From NCBI RefSeq assembly GCF_003576645.1, contig NC_044930.1:9542500-9606499 (forward strand): a DNA stretch of 64,000 nucleotides. Direction: 5' to 3'. Positions within the stretch are counted from its first letter, which is position 1. The number at the start of each line of letters is the position of its first letter. This stretch comes from Ipomoea triloba (lineage: Eukaryota; Streptophyta; Magnoliopsida; Solanales; Convolvulaceae). Positions 1 to 11,860 of this stretch are shown piece by piece. Below the pieces are notes generated by a model that saw only the letters and a program-made list of their open reading frames with translations, did not search any database and was not told the origin of the DNA. The position numbers and the translations under genes are program-made.

Positions 1-230
1 ATGGATGTTTTTCTTGTCCTAAGAGAGAGTTGGGATGCAGAAAGAAGATTTGAATCCATACTTTATTGTTGAATAGAATGACAATACAATGAAAAAATAA
101 TATGTATGTAAAATGATCATGAGGTGTAGCATATATATATATGAATAAAATGGAGTAAGATTGACCACTTTAGTAGGATATTACCATTTGAAATTTAGTT
201 ATAAATGGTTATAAATTAAATGTGATAAAT

Positions 231-294
231 TATAAAGAAAATATATTAGGAAAGACAATTATGATGATAATAAGAAAACATTCTGTATAGCATA

Positions 295-340
<46 letters not shown>

Positions 341-404
341 AAAATATATTAGGAAAGACAATTATGATGATAATAAGAAAAAATCATGTATAGCATATAA
401 TATA
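231..404. repeat. Local ~105-bp direct duplication around a (TA)n run
   Basis: The segment beginning ATAAAGAAAATATATTAGG near 232 recurs near 336, separated by a (TA)n microsatellite at about 300-337. The copies are nearly identical, so the duplication is recent. No coding potential is seen in 1-780. Confidence 0.75.
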
Positions 405-779
405 TATAACTATGTATAAGATTAGGAAATTAACGTAGTTTTTTAGGTACATAAATATATATAAGATTAGGAAAATTATTAATGTACTGGATGAAGAATA
501 CATCTTGAAATTATGTATTAAATTTTATTTGATTGAAATAACTTAATCGAAATTACAAATATATCACCAAATCACCAATTATATCATCAATATTCAATCA
601 CCAATTAATATTACCATTTTTATATTACCTATTTAACATTTTAATTAATTAATAAATCCAATTATTCAATCACCAACATTTAACCATAATAAATTAATAA
701 TTAATAAATTAATTAATTAATTAATTAATTAATAAATAAAATAACTGAGTTTACCAAAATGACCCTAACTTTGTGCGAA

Positions 780-1049
780 AAACTTTAGAAGGAGGATAAT
801 GCTTTTATTAATAGATAGATATTTAGACTATCGATTTTATAAAGTTGCAAACAATTATTTTAATGACAATTATAATGAATTTCCTATTTTATCTTGCATT
901 CGTATACTTTGAGTTACATAATTCAATAAACAAATTCCACATTCAATTACCTATGTATGAACTTCTCCTATATGATCTTGCATTGTATATTTTTTAAATA
1001 TTTATTTAAATATGAACATTAGGCATTAACCCATGCGCGTGTAAAACTA

Positions 1050-1050
<1 letters not shown>
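780..1050 (+). mobile_element. Helitron 3' terminal segment
   Basis: About 270 bp are the reverse complement of the end of the complete Helitron at 28256-29803. The segment ends with a GC-rich CATGCGCGTG stretch and then CTAG at 1047-1050, followed by host T, as Helitrons of the CTRR-end type require. The 5' end was not found and may lie outside the window or be lost. No Rep/helicase coding is visible. Confidence 0.6.

Positions 1051-1108
<58 letters not shown>
1051..1108. repeat. (TA)n microsatellite
   Basis: About 28 uninterrupted TA units directly follow the Helitron CTAG terminus. Confidence 0.95.
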
Positions 1109-1110
<2 letters not shown>

Positions 1111-1222
1111 CCAAATTCATATATATTTACTACTAAAAAACGATTTTTTTTTTTGCTTAAACACATTACAATGATTAAGTATTTGATTTAAATTACCAAT
1201 CTCATTCCAACATTTGAACCAA

Positions 1223-1652
1223 GGGTCACACTTGTGTGAGACCGTCTCACGGATCTTTATTCGTAAGACGGGTCAGGTCGGGTCGAAACAACATGCAAAT
1301 GTCATACTTATATGGTCAAAAGTAATACTAATCAGAAATACAATTTTTGTTACTTATAAGAGGAAAAGTAATACATTTTTCATAATAAGTAATGTTGACA
1401 AGTGCCCTTTACTTATAAGGGAAAATATTATACTTTTGAGAAAAAATGTAATACTTTTAAATCGAAATGTAAAAGTATTGTATTTTCCCTTAAAAGTATT
1501 ACATTTACCCTTATAAGTAACAAAAATTTTATTCCTAATTAGTATTACATTTGAGCATATAAGTATGACATTTGTACGTATAAGTATTACGTTTGCAGCT
1601 TGACCCGACCCGACCCTTCTCACGGTGAGACAGTCTCACACAAGTTTTTGGC
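1223..1652. mobile_element. Mutator-type MITE, family A copy 1
   Basis: The arms are inverted: the left begins GGGTCACACTTGTGTGAGAC and the right reads back as ACTTGTGTGAGACTGTCTCA. The flanks TTGAACCAA (1214-1222) and TTGAATGAA (1653-1661) are an imperfect 9-bp target duplication. The paralogous stretch near 16150 lacks the element and reads ATGAACCAAATG, so it is an empty site. The interior is made of imperfect AGTAATACTTTT-like repeats without a transposase. Confidence 0.75.
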
Positions 1653-1790
1653 TTGAATGAAATGTCTAAAATGTGATGAAACTGTGAGTTGAGAATTAAA
1701 TTTGAAAATGTTATCATAATTTAATACATTTGGCGTAAAACATGGATATAAATGTGGCCAGACGTCGGTCATGGATGAGGTCATACTGGT

Positions 1791-1963
1791 GACGCAATTA
1801 ACTAAAGTTAGCCCGCAAATCTGTGCTATAAAGCAAAAAACTTCAACACCTTGAAATGCAACGATTTCTCATCTGTAATAAGCAACCAAATGCCAAATAA
1901 ACCTTGGCGAAAAATACCCCACTAAACATCCAATTTTTTGCAGCGCGCGTCAAAGGCAGTGAG
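1791..1963 (+). promoter_or_regulatory. Conserved leader block U1 upstream of DUF247 gene 1
   Basis: This block recurs before all four DUF247 genes (1791, 16272, 35327, 50660). It contains a TATA-like CTATAAAG near 1827, a conserved CA-rich stretch, and ends GTCAAAGGCAGTGAG followed by GTATGT at 1964, a strong plant 5' splice donor. I infer a core promoter plus a noncoding first exon of roughly 110 nt, spliced to the exon with the ATG at 5198. Block length and donor are conserved while the surrounding DNA is littered with insertions. It could also be only a remnant of the duplicated unit; a transcript would decide. Confidence 0.5.
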
Positions 1964-2858
1964 GTATGTATGCTTCGTTGCTCTTTTAGTTACATTCATA
2001 CTCTCAAAGTTTCAAATTAAACACATAATTTCTTATTTGTGAAGTTCCCCTGCAACTGCTCCTCCTCCCCGCTCCCCCAAATTATTGGGGCATGTCTTCA
2101 GTGAGTTCATGTGTATTTCATATTGTTAAAATAATCACAACTCTCGAAAAGAGATCATATAAGTTATAGCAGTTACCCAAAGCGGATCTAGAAGGGGACA
2201 ATGGGAGCAGTTGCTCCTCTCACCCACCCAGCACCATTATATATATACACACACACACTAGTAAAAATAAATAAAATATTTTTATGCATAAAAATTGCTA
2301 GTGGTTGAGATAGTTTAGTTTGTAGTTAGTGGTTATCTTTTTATGCAAGGTCTAGGGATCAAACCCTAGTTGAATACATTATTAGTTATACCTAAATTAT
2401 AGACTCAATCTATGAATTATTATCCTATACAAATTTCCTCTTTAATTATGTTGAAAGTGGTCGTTTCATCCATTATTTATAGATTTTGTTAATATTAACA
2501 ATTTATTTTGAATTTCTAAATTATTAAAGGACATATTAGTTATTTTGTAAAATTTTCTCCATGAATCTTCATATATACGCTACCTAAATTGTAGACTCAA
2601 TTCATGAATTATTATTCTATACAAATTGATAACCTGAGCTACATGGTTTAACGGGTAAAAAATAAGCTTGATCTAAATACATAACACATGCTTTCAATTA
2701 TTTTGCTTCTTAAAATTTAGCATGATGATGCAACTTTTTTGATAGGCTCCTGTTTTTATGTGGTTGACTAATAACAAATGTTAGAGACTGCACTGAATCT
2801 TCCTAAGTGTATTGGCTATTAATTGGTGGAGGTTAGATAATTATATGCTTTTATTTTT
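1964..2858. other. Duplicated noncoding DNA of the DUF247 unit
   Basis: No gene is seen. The stretch aligns with 16444-16660 and 18270-18900 in the next unit. The short TA/CA microsatellite at about 2238-2260 is the empty counterpart of a hairpin insertion at 17931-18266. Confidence 0.6.
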
Positions 2859-3425
2859 GAGCAAATACCAATTTTGGTCCCACGACTATTAGCAAAATGA
2901 CAATTTTGGTACACATGTTTAATTTCTACTAATTTTGGTCTCATGACTATTGTTTTAGTACCAATTTTGGTCCACGACTACTGTTTTAGTGCCAAAATTC
3001 ATTGCGACGGTCACCCATCCGTTTAAAACGTGTCGAAATCTAAAATTTTAAAGGTATTTTCGTCATTTTCAACTCAATTCTCAATTTGAGCATGAATAAA
3101 GAGATTTAAGCCCTAAGATCATATCGATCACAATTCACAATTCTCTTTCTCAAATTAAGGTAAAATGAGGAGGAAAACTGTGAATTTTGATCGATCTTGG
3201 GACTTAAATTCATTTATTCATGCTCAAATTGGGATATTAAGTTGAAAATGACAAAAATACCCTTAACAATTTTATATTTTTGCATGCTTTAAATGGATGG
3301 GTGACTGACGCGATAAACTTTAGCACTAAAACAATAGTCGTGGGACCAAAATTGGTAGAAATTAAACATGTGGACTAAAATTGTCATTTTGCTAATAGTC
3401 GTGTGACCAAAATTGGTATTTGCTC
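2859..3425. mobile_element. Mutator-type fold-back MITE
   Basis: The termini are perfect inverted repeats (GAGCAAATACCAATTTTGGT and its complement) and the element is largely palindromic. It is flanked by TTTATTTTT on both sides (2850-2858 and from 3426), a 9-10 bp target duplication. The paralogous position near 18908 lacks it. No transposase ORF is present. Confidence 0.8.
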
Positions 3426-3435
3426 TTTTATTTTT

Positions 3436-5197
3436 TATTATTTGCTTCATCTAAAGACTAATAAAGATAATTATCCATCCACTCAACTTCCACTAAATCT
3501 AAAACCAACGTCATTATTTGGTAAAAAAGAGATTGCACCTCTAATGAAATACAATAACACAAAATAAAATATTGTGTTTAGATTAAAATAGCAATTCACT
3601 GCATTCACCTTTGTATAAACTTTTACACACAATCAATTAATATATTAAAATAACTAAATTGCATATATTACTCATTAATTAATAAGGTATGAACTCAATG
3701 AGATATAAAAATAGTAATAATTTATTATTTTTTTTATAAAAAAGAGTAATTTACATTCAACAAAAGGAAATATTTTAATAATAAACTAACATATTAAACT
3801 TACAATTCGGTGTATTTTCAATCCTAATTAATCTTTTGCTTGTCATTTTTGCTTCTCAAATTTCTCCTCAATCAAAACAAACAAGTATATATTTAGCAAG
3901 AGTTTTGTGGTAAGAGTAGTGAATATATGAAGATTCATGGAGGGAATTTGTGAAAATTTTACAAAAGACCAATGTGTCCTTTAATATTTTGGAAATTAAA
4001 AATAAATTGTTAATGTTAACAAAATTTGTAAGTAATAGATTGAAAATGCTAATTTCAACATAATTAAAGGGAAAATTTGTATAAGGTAATATTCTACGGA
4101 CCGAGTCTACAATTTAGTTATAACTTATAAACTAAAACTGCCATTTTTCCTTTTATATTTATCTAACACACTTTGAATATATAATTATATTTTAATTTAT
4201 CTTCTCATTAGAATTAAAATTGATGTTTTGTAATTCAATTATGAAAAATATTTTAAAAGAAAATTTTCTTTTTATGAACTATCTAGTTTCAAATGTGTGT
4301 TTTTTTTTGATAACCAGTTTCAAATGTGTGTTATTGTATGTATTTAAATTATTCTAGAAATACTTATAGTTGATCTAATTAAAATAAAAAGTATTTATGA
4401 ATATTATATTAATAGAGATGATATAACATTTATTTCAATCATTTCATATTTTACCATAAATATCTTTTTTTTTTTGCCCCCACTAGACGCCATTTCTCAA
4501 TCCACCCTTGAACAATTAGTTTGTGATTCTATGTTAATTAACATTTAGAGGTCCCTAATCAGGAAAGTCGTCCATACTTTCTTGACAACGTAACAAACTT
4601 AAAAGGTGGAAACCTTGCCTTTTACTATGTGAGAAAGTTTAAGTCATTTGAGAATATGATTCATTAAAACTAAGAAAACTCAGAAGGTGTTTCGATGGAA
4701 TATTGGTATTTAAATTGGAATCAGAATCAACTATTTGTTTGATAGTCAACATGAATTGGAATTAGAATTAATATAAATAAACAGACATTTTGAATATAAT
4801 GTACCCTAATTTTTTAAAATCTGCATGTCTGCCATGTCAACCATTTTTGTTTATCTAGACAAAGAAGCTAAGGTTAGGTCTCACTCTCACCTTTAGCTGT
4901 GTTTTATGTACAATAAACTGATAAATAAGATGGTGAAATTAAATCTGTAATAATATCAATCCAACCTCAATTGAAATAACATATTAGACACTTTTTATTT
5001 GTCACCTCTTTAAAGCCTTGTAGTCAAGAAACATGCGTTCATAATTATAAGTTAATGGTCATAAATTTCATTCCCACCCCATAGATGTACCTAAAAATTG
5101 AGAACTAAACAACTAAAAATAGCAAGACCAATACCACCTCATAGGATGTTCCATTGCTCATTCTCTTAGCTTCATATTAGTTTCATAGATATACTTG
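3436..5197. other. AT-rich duplicated DNA upstream of DUF247 exon 1
   Basis: No gene is seen. Large parts align with 18920-20110, the same position before gene 2. If U1 is the first exon, this is the leader intron. A pyrimidine-rich acceptor-like TTCTCTTAG lies just before the ATG exon. Confidence 0.5.
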
Positions 5198-7543
5198 ATG
5201 AGCAATGCCATGGCGTCTCATATTGGCGACAATCCACAGGAACAAAATTCAACAAATGAGAAGGTTTGTACTCATTCTCTTACTAATATTCAAGACGGTC
5301 AAGCAATACTAGCCTTTGATTTTATGTTAAAATGTCAAGATTCGACCTCCAACTCTCTTAATTTTATAGTAAATTTTCAATATAATAAAATCATTTATCA
5401 TTTGGCAAGATAATAAAACATTTTTTATTCATTGAGTATTGCTGTGAATTGACTAATCTCACCCTACGTTAAAAAAAAATCATATATTATCATATGCTAG
5501 ATGGTGAAAAAAATGTTGGTCATGAAGCATGATCCATTTTTTTTTTTTGAATACGACTAACTCTATTACAATGCAGTATCCTATTGAAGCACAATAATAA
5601 GCATTAACTCCACTGAGGCTCAAACCCACCACTTCCCGTATGAAGGGAAGGGTTTGATGCCACTAGACCACAAGGTCCTTGGCAAGCTTGATCCATATTA
5701 AAATGATTAGTTTAGTTTGTATGTAGGAATGCTAAATAAAAGCAATTATGTTTGTCAAGCACTTTGTGCTTAATTGTCACTTCAATTCAATTATTCACTA
5801 TAGTGATTTTCTCTCAATTTAATCATTGATTCTAACAGCAAATGACTAAATTGGATATTAATAATCAAAAAAACACTTTGAACTCTAATACATACTGACT
5901 ACAATTAGTACCAGGCAAAAGATACAATGATTGAAGACATGGAGGGAGCAAGGCATCTACAAGATTTAGCAAACTGCGAACCATTAAGAATCCTTTCGGA
6001 AAAGCTTAAAAATGTAAAACAATTATCTTCAGAAGCATGTATATTTAAAGTGCACGAGATGCTGCATAAAACAAAGCCAGAGGCTTATACACCTTTGACA
6101 ATATCCATCGGGCCTTACCATCATGGGAAGCCGGAGTTTAGGAAGATGGAAAGGTTGAAGGAATTGTATACACAGTCCTTTATGGGAAGGTTGGAGCTGG
6201 AATTGTATACACATGTACAGTCCCTTTCAGAAGGAGTGGGTGTGGAGGAATTGTATACAGAGTCCCTTTTAAACAGAGCAGGAGCGGGTGTGGAGGAGTG
6301 TTGGAAGAAATTAAAGGAGTTAGAAGGCAGAGCTAAGAGGTATTATGGTGATGAGATAGAAGAAAAAGTTAGTGGGGATAAATTCGTGAAGATGTTATTG
6401 CTTGATGGTTGCTTTATAGTGGAATATGTTTTTAGATCATATCTTGGAATGAAAGGCAAGGGGCAACAATACGGAAATGATCCCATTTACATGCAAAATA
6501 TTGTTCGTGACATGTTGCTCCTGGAAAACCAACTCCCCTTCTTTGTTCTGCAAGCACTCTATGACATGATTAGTAATCCTGGCAACCCAGAATTCTTAGA
6601 GATGGTGAAATTTGTATTTCGGAGTAAGATAAACACTATCACCCTACCCAATACTAAGGTCAAACCCCAAGAGATAAAGCATTTACTTCAGATAGTGCAC
6701 ATTCTCTGCCAACCCCAACCCCAACTCCAAAATAATAGGCAGATTCAGCAGAAGAAGGCCAAGGCCAAGGCATGTTCTTCTTCTTGCTACTTTTGGAAAC
6801 AACCACAAGACCAAGGCCAAGGCGGCTCTGATATTGAATCCAATAGTCTTAGTAACGGGCAGGATAGGCGGCAATTCTTCAGATGTTTTCTTTCCAAGTT
6901 TTGGGGACGAGGAGTTATTATGCAGTTTTCTTCACAAAGTAAAGATGAGGACAAGGAGTTATTATACAGTATCCGTACTGCTAGTGAGCTTCATGAAGCT
7001 GGAGTTCATTTCAAAAAGGTTGGCAACATTATAGGCACCTCTTCTGATCAAACCATAAGTCTATTTGATATAAAGTTCAATCACGGCGTATTGGAGATCC
7101 CCTCTTTCGCTCTCTATGATACAACAGAAACATTATTCAGAAATCTCATAGCCTATGAGCAACATTTGCCGCCGGATGTGCATCCCATATATTTCACAGA
7201 TTATGCTGTGTTCATGGATGATCTTATTAATACGGAGAAGAATGTCAACTTACTTCGTCTTAAGAATGTTTTTATAAATAAATTGGGAGATGACAAAGAA
7301 GTGACCTGTCTTTTTAACAACCTTAACAAAGAGGTTTGGTCTTTCCATGATGACTTCTATTACCGAGATGTGTGCAAAGAATTGAATCGGCATTGCAAAA
7401 AACCCTGGAATGTGTTGATGGCAAAACTAAGACGCGATTATTTTCACACTCCATGGGCAGGGATTTCTACCTTTGCTGCTATACTGCTTCTTTCGCTCGC
7501 TATTGCACAGACTGTCCTATCTGCGCTTCAACTGCATAACTAA
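5198..7543 (+). CDS. DUF247 (UPF0481) membrane-anchored protein, copy 1
   Basis: Two coding exons: 5198-5263 and 5915-7543, phase-0 intron 5264-5914 (GT...AG), predicted 564 aa. Exon 1 encodes MSNAMASHIGDNPQEQ...; the second ATG at 5210 has the better context (GCCATGG). Exon 2 carries the DUF247 hallmarks: EACIFKV (about 62), YTPLTISIGPYHHG, LLLDGCFIVE, DMLLLENQLPFFVL, ELHEAGVHFKKV, FDIKFNHGVLEIPSFALYD, YFTDYAVFMDDLINT, and CKELNRHCKKPWN. The C-terminus PWAGISTFAAILLLSLA... is a single membrane segment. DUF247 proteins are plant-specific with poorly known function; in grasses DUF247 genes are tied to self-incompatibility loci. This copy has three ELYT-containing repeats (about residues 110-155) where the paralogs have one, and a long low-complexity linker around residues 285-370. 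The ORF is intact and probably functional. Confidence 0.9.
5538..5684 (-). mobile_element. tRNA-derived SINE in the intron of DUF247 gene 1
   Basis: Read on the minus strand it begins with a tRNA-like head: A-box-like TGGTCTAGTGGCA and B-box-like GGGTTTGAGCC, and it ends in a poly(A) run (poly(T) on +). The flanks AGCATGATCCAT (5526-5537) and AGCTTGATCCAT (5685-5696) are a 12-bp target duplication. Gene 3's intron has the single-copy empty site (AGCTTGATCCATATT). Confidence 0.8.
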
Positions 7544-8490
7544 TTTCATCAATCCAATAAGCTATCTAGTGTGTACGTTGTTAGAATTGAATGTTAGAAG
7601 AATGTATGTATGTATGTATATTTTCAAGTGGTTTATGCAATGAATTATTATTATTATATTGCACTCTCGTTGATAGCAATCAAAACTAAGACATGCATGA
7701 TTATTTTCACTTTACACTCCATAGATTATCACAGCTTTCTTGGCTTTGCTCGCATGACACCCATCTAATAACTGCCCGTGTAATTTTTCACATAATAATC
7801 TTATTATAATGATTGATGTGTATTATTTGTAGTTGTGTTTGTACTAGCAAAAGCAAGCAACTCACCATCTCACTTTTCTAACCTTTGGCTCATCATCAAA
7901 TAAGTTGAGAGGTGCAAGCATTATGTTTAGCAATTCAAACAAATTCTTAATAATCACATCATTCAAGGGAGCTATCAACTAGCTATTTTAGTCGTCTAAC
8001 AACCCTTATAGTCTATCTGTACGTATGAAAATACTTCGTTGAACCAGCAATTGTTATACTATGGAACATGATTTACCTTGTATTGTAGACTTTAATCCAA
8101 AATAGCATTAGATTATGTGCCTATAAATAAACTGCAGACACATAATATAGTAATTGTAATCACATAATATGTTAATTGTAGTAGGTACATAATTTATGTG
8201 TTTACAGTTAAAAAATTATGTACTTGCAATTAATATATGTATTTTTAATTTTTTTATAGACACATAATCATATGTTAACTCGTAGTATTTTGAGTTGGAG
8301 TCATCATCAATATAAAGTAGAGCCTAATTAAGTCCGTTGGATAATTTACCCGTGAACCCAAGCCACCTAAAGGTTAATCTGAATCCCGATAAAACCATCC
8401 AAGCTTCAGAGGACATGCAATAAAACCCATCAAAGGTGGGTTGGTATGCCAAACTGGGCCAACCCACCAACCTACTTTTAATTTTAATAT
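7544..8490. other. 3' flank of DUF247 gene 1, duplicated after gene 3
   Basis: No gene is seen. The sequence aligns closely with 41036-42110. ATGTATGTATGTATA and TTATTATTATATT runs near 7605-7660 could include polyadenylation signals. A unit near 8030-8230 that is single here is triplicated after gene 3. Confidence 0.6.
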
Positions 8491-8499
8491 TTAAAAAAT

Positions 8500-9005
8500 G
8501 GGTCACACTTGTGTGAGACCGTCTCACGGATCCTTATTCTTGAGACGGGTCGGGTCGGGTCGGGTCAAATCACCAAGCAAATATCATACTTATATGTGCA
8601 AATGTCATACTTATATGCTCAAATATAACACTAATCAAGAATACAATTTGTGTTACTTATAAGAGCAAAAGTAATACATTTTTTCATAATAAGTAATGTT
8701 GACAAGTGCCCCTTACTTATAAGGGCACATATAATACTTTTGAGGAAAAATGTCCCTTACATATAAGGGCAAATATAATACTTTTGAGGAAAAATGTAAT
8801 ACTTTTAAATCGAAATGTAAAAGTATTGTATTTTCCCTTAAAAGTATTACATTTACCCTTATAAGCAACAAAAATTTTATTCCTGGTTAGTATTACATTT
8901 GAGCATAAAAGTATAACATTTGTGCATATAAGTGTTACGGTTACATATTGACCCGACCTGACACGACCCGTCTCATGATGAGACGGTCTCACACAAGTTT
9001 TTGCC
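8500..9005. mobile_element. Mutator-type MITE, family A copy 2
   Basis: Same family as 1223-1652, with the same GGGTCACACTTGTGTGAGAC start and inverted end. It is flanked by an exact 9-bp target duplication TTAAAAAAT (8491-8499 and 9006-9014). The paralogous flank near 42105 lacks it. Confidence 0.85.
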
Positions 9006-9020
9006 TTAAAAAATAACTTA

Positions 9021-9660
9021 TGCTTGACGCAAATTTTACTGTAGACCGCAGTCCACAATAGATTATGGACTATGCATGCATCAAAACGACGTCGTTTTGA
9101 TTAATGAAAACAAACGGCTGAAACGGCATCCGTTCCGCGTCGTTCACTTTCAGTTTATATACATTGCAATTACATTTCAATACAACTGCAGTTACCTTTC
9201 AACACAACTGTAGTTCCTTTTCGATATAACTACAGTTTCATTTGACATTATACACTCAAATATGTAAAACTGTTATTCAGTTTCCTTTCAACACAACTAT
9301 AGTTTCTTTTATAATACATTGCGGTTTCATTTCAACACAACTACAACATCATTTCGATATAACTACAGTTTCATTAGACAATATAAACTCAAAAATGTGA
9401 AACTGTTATTCAATATCAGTTTATATACACTGCAGTTTCCTTTCAACACAACAACAATTTCATTTCGATATAACTACAGTTTCATTTGATAATATAAAAA
9501 CAAAATGTGAGACAGTATCTTTTGAGATGAACTGTAGTATTCTTTACAGAGCTCCGTTACGACTTACGATAACCGTATCATCTACTTAATGAAACGGGCG
9601 CGGCGTCGTTTTGTGACCATGGTCCAATATGCTTTGTGGACCATGGTCCACTGTATAACG
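9021..9660. mobile_element. Unclassified insertion with GACCATGGTCCA-type ends
   Basis: The segment is absent from the paralogous flank, which runs from AATAAACTTA straight into TTTTTGAACC near 42115. It contains repeated ACAACTACAGTTTCATTTC-like units and ACGACGTCGTTTTG near both ends. Ends like ACCATGGTCCA recur in the MITE at 13450-13699. No coding region is seen. Confidence 0.5.
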
Positions 9661-10159
9661 ACTGTATTTTTGAACCTTTAACCTCAAACTTAAGTGGTGG
9701 GAGTTTTGATTTTTTGTTTGATTTTTTAAGGTTTGATTAGGGTTCGGTTCTGAAAAAATGAAATCATTTGGTTTTTATTTTTAGTTTGGTTCACTTTGAA
9801 AGAGTTTGGTTTCAACTCGGATTTGGTTTGGTTCGGTTCGACTCGGGTAACAGTTTGGTTTAAGAACCCTAAACATTTTGATCTCTAGTTCTCTTGAACA
9901 CCAAACTATTTATTTATTTTCAATAATTTTTTTTATGTAGCACAAGGTTTCCATCGCCGAACACAGTGACTAATCTCTTCGTTGAATTATATGCACCTCT
10001 AAAGCTGCTCCATACCCAAGGCCAAGGATCGAAGCATTGACATTTGGTTAAGGGTGAATGACTCCCTTCACTCAACTATACCCTACAGGTTACAACAAGT
10101 CAACAATGCATATTTTAAATTTCTCAATCTAATAACATAAGTCCAAACTAAGAACAAAG

Positions 10160-10430
10160 AACAATTGTGAAATTTTCCCATGAGCACAAATAGGTGCATG
10201 GTTGTGGTTTAAACCAAGGCTCGCCACAAAACTTACAATGTCTCTCATTCATATTAGACTTATAGTACAACATACAACTATTAACACAACAATTAATCCT
10301 TTTATGATCAAGCCCAAGCTTTGAATTGAAATCAACTTCTCTAAATCATAATACCTAAATGGTACACGATTATCTAGACCCATTATATGATTATTATGCT
10401 CAAATATTTGATCCATTGCTGGCTGCGGAA
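10160..10430 (-). pseudogene. CACTA (En/Spm, TNP2-like) transposase remnant
   Basis: The minus strand translates to MDQIFEHNNHIMGLD... and then, one frame away, to CCVNSCMLYYKS...RHCKFCGEPWFK. The cysteine-rich CxNxCMLY...CxxCG signature is typical of the N-terminal part of plant CACTA transposases. A frameshift lies between the two parts and both flanks are missing, so it is dead. A second copy lies at 42420-44090. It is part of the duplicated 3' flank, so it was present before the units duplicated. Confidence 0.65.
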
Positions 10431-10440
10431 TGTGATGTAG

Positions 10441-11483
10441 TGTGTAGGGTGATAGTGAAAATGGGTGTAATGTCGTTCCGCAAGGGATTGAGACTATGAC
10501 GCGTACTTGAGTGGTTACCTATACTCTAGACACCAAGTTAAGGTATTGGAAACCATAAGGATCCAAGCAAATTATTTCGGTTTAAGGTATTGAACAACTA
10601 AGATATTTTTGGTGATTTTAGATACAAGGGAAAACAAGCTTAGATTAATTCTAGAGATATCAAAGGGAAAAGTTGGGTTAAATTTGGAGTACTATTGCTC
10701 TATTGATGCTTAAACACTTAAGGTTCGGGGAAAAATAATTTACCTAGGGTCTTAAGGCAAGCACAAATAAATTCTAGTCATAACAAAGATTATAATAAGG
10801 AATGCCCCACTTCCGTGGTGTATCAACCCAAGTTCTTGAAGAACAAAGCTATTTAAGCCCCAATCAACCCCTATTTCCATAGAAGGGAATATGGGTTTGA
10901 GATTGGGAAGGCTCAAGTCTTCCATCCAATTCCCATTGAGATGAAAAACTTTCCAAACACAAACAACAATTACTACGTATCAACTATTGCAAGATAGATT
11001 AAATGGCCAACTCAAACTCAAGAACCCTAAGTGGGTTTGTTGATCCCCTTTAAGCAATAATTACATTCTTAGCATCAATAGGAGCAATAACACCCTAATC
11101 TAACCCAAATAAGAAACTACTCACTCATTTAGAATATAAACATAGCAAATCTAAGTAAGGAAATCATAAAATGAGCAATAAATGTAAAGAAGAAAGAGAT
11201 GAAAAATAAACCACTTTGCTATTGAATGAAAGGAAGAAGTTGGTGAAATCCACTTCAAATCTTCAATACAAAGCTCCAACGTATGTAAGTAATTAATGTA
11301 ATTCTAAGCTAGACTAAGCTATTTTGATCTATGGAAATGAGAGAAAACTATAGTTTAAGCTATCTAGGGTTCGAACTTGGACAAACATTGCAGAAAAAAT
11401 GCTTTAAATATTGTGCAGAGCATGTTGGCATACGGATATAATTTCATCATATTTCTCACTTAAGGCAATTGTTTCACATGATC

Positions 11484-11486
<3 letters not shown>
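10441..11486. other. Unclassified repeat-like noncoding sequence
   Basis: The sequence enters the CACTA remnant at GGAATG and has no counterpart after gene 3, so it is an insertion or replacement. GTCGTTCCGCAAGGGATTG suggests an LTR-retrotransposon LTR, but I could not define ends or target duplication. No gene is seen. Confidence 0.3.
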
Positions 11487-11556
<70 letters not shown>

Positions 11557-11860
11557 GCAATCTTGTGAGAAATGCTATTTGCCATGTGAAAGATGGGTTT
11601 AATCTCAGTCATTGATCGAGTCAAAATCAACAGCCCAGATTGAAGAAAACTTTAAAAAAAAAAACGCGGTGGTATTATGATAATTTTGCATAAGTTCAAA
11701 ACTTAAGGTGCGTAGTTTTATAGTTTAAGGTGCGCATGTTTACTGCTTAAGGTGCGTCACTTTTTAAGTTTAAGATGCATCAGTTTAAACTTAAGGTGCA
11801 TTATTTTATAGCTTAAGGTGCGTAATTTTATATCTTAAGATGCATCGGTCTGAGCTAGTT
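11487..11860. mobile_element. (TA)n-associated short element with AAGGTGCG repeats
   Basis: A (TA)n tract of about 34 units (11487-11554) is followed by a noncoding element. It carries a CGCGGTGGTATTATGATAAT stretch and then short irregular repeats of TTAAGGTGCG type to about 11860. The same repeat, in either orientation, occurs beside (TA)n at 37280-37921, 39067-39655 and 53580-53960. Confidence 0.55.

Noticed and set aside
6029..6874. Minus-strand ORFs inside DUF247 exon 2 (similar ones at 22463, 22930, 40018, 54876)
   Set aside because: They mirror the conserved coding strand and have no family resemblance of their own.
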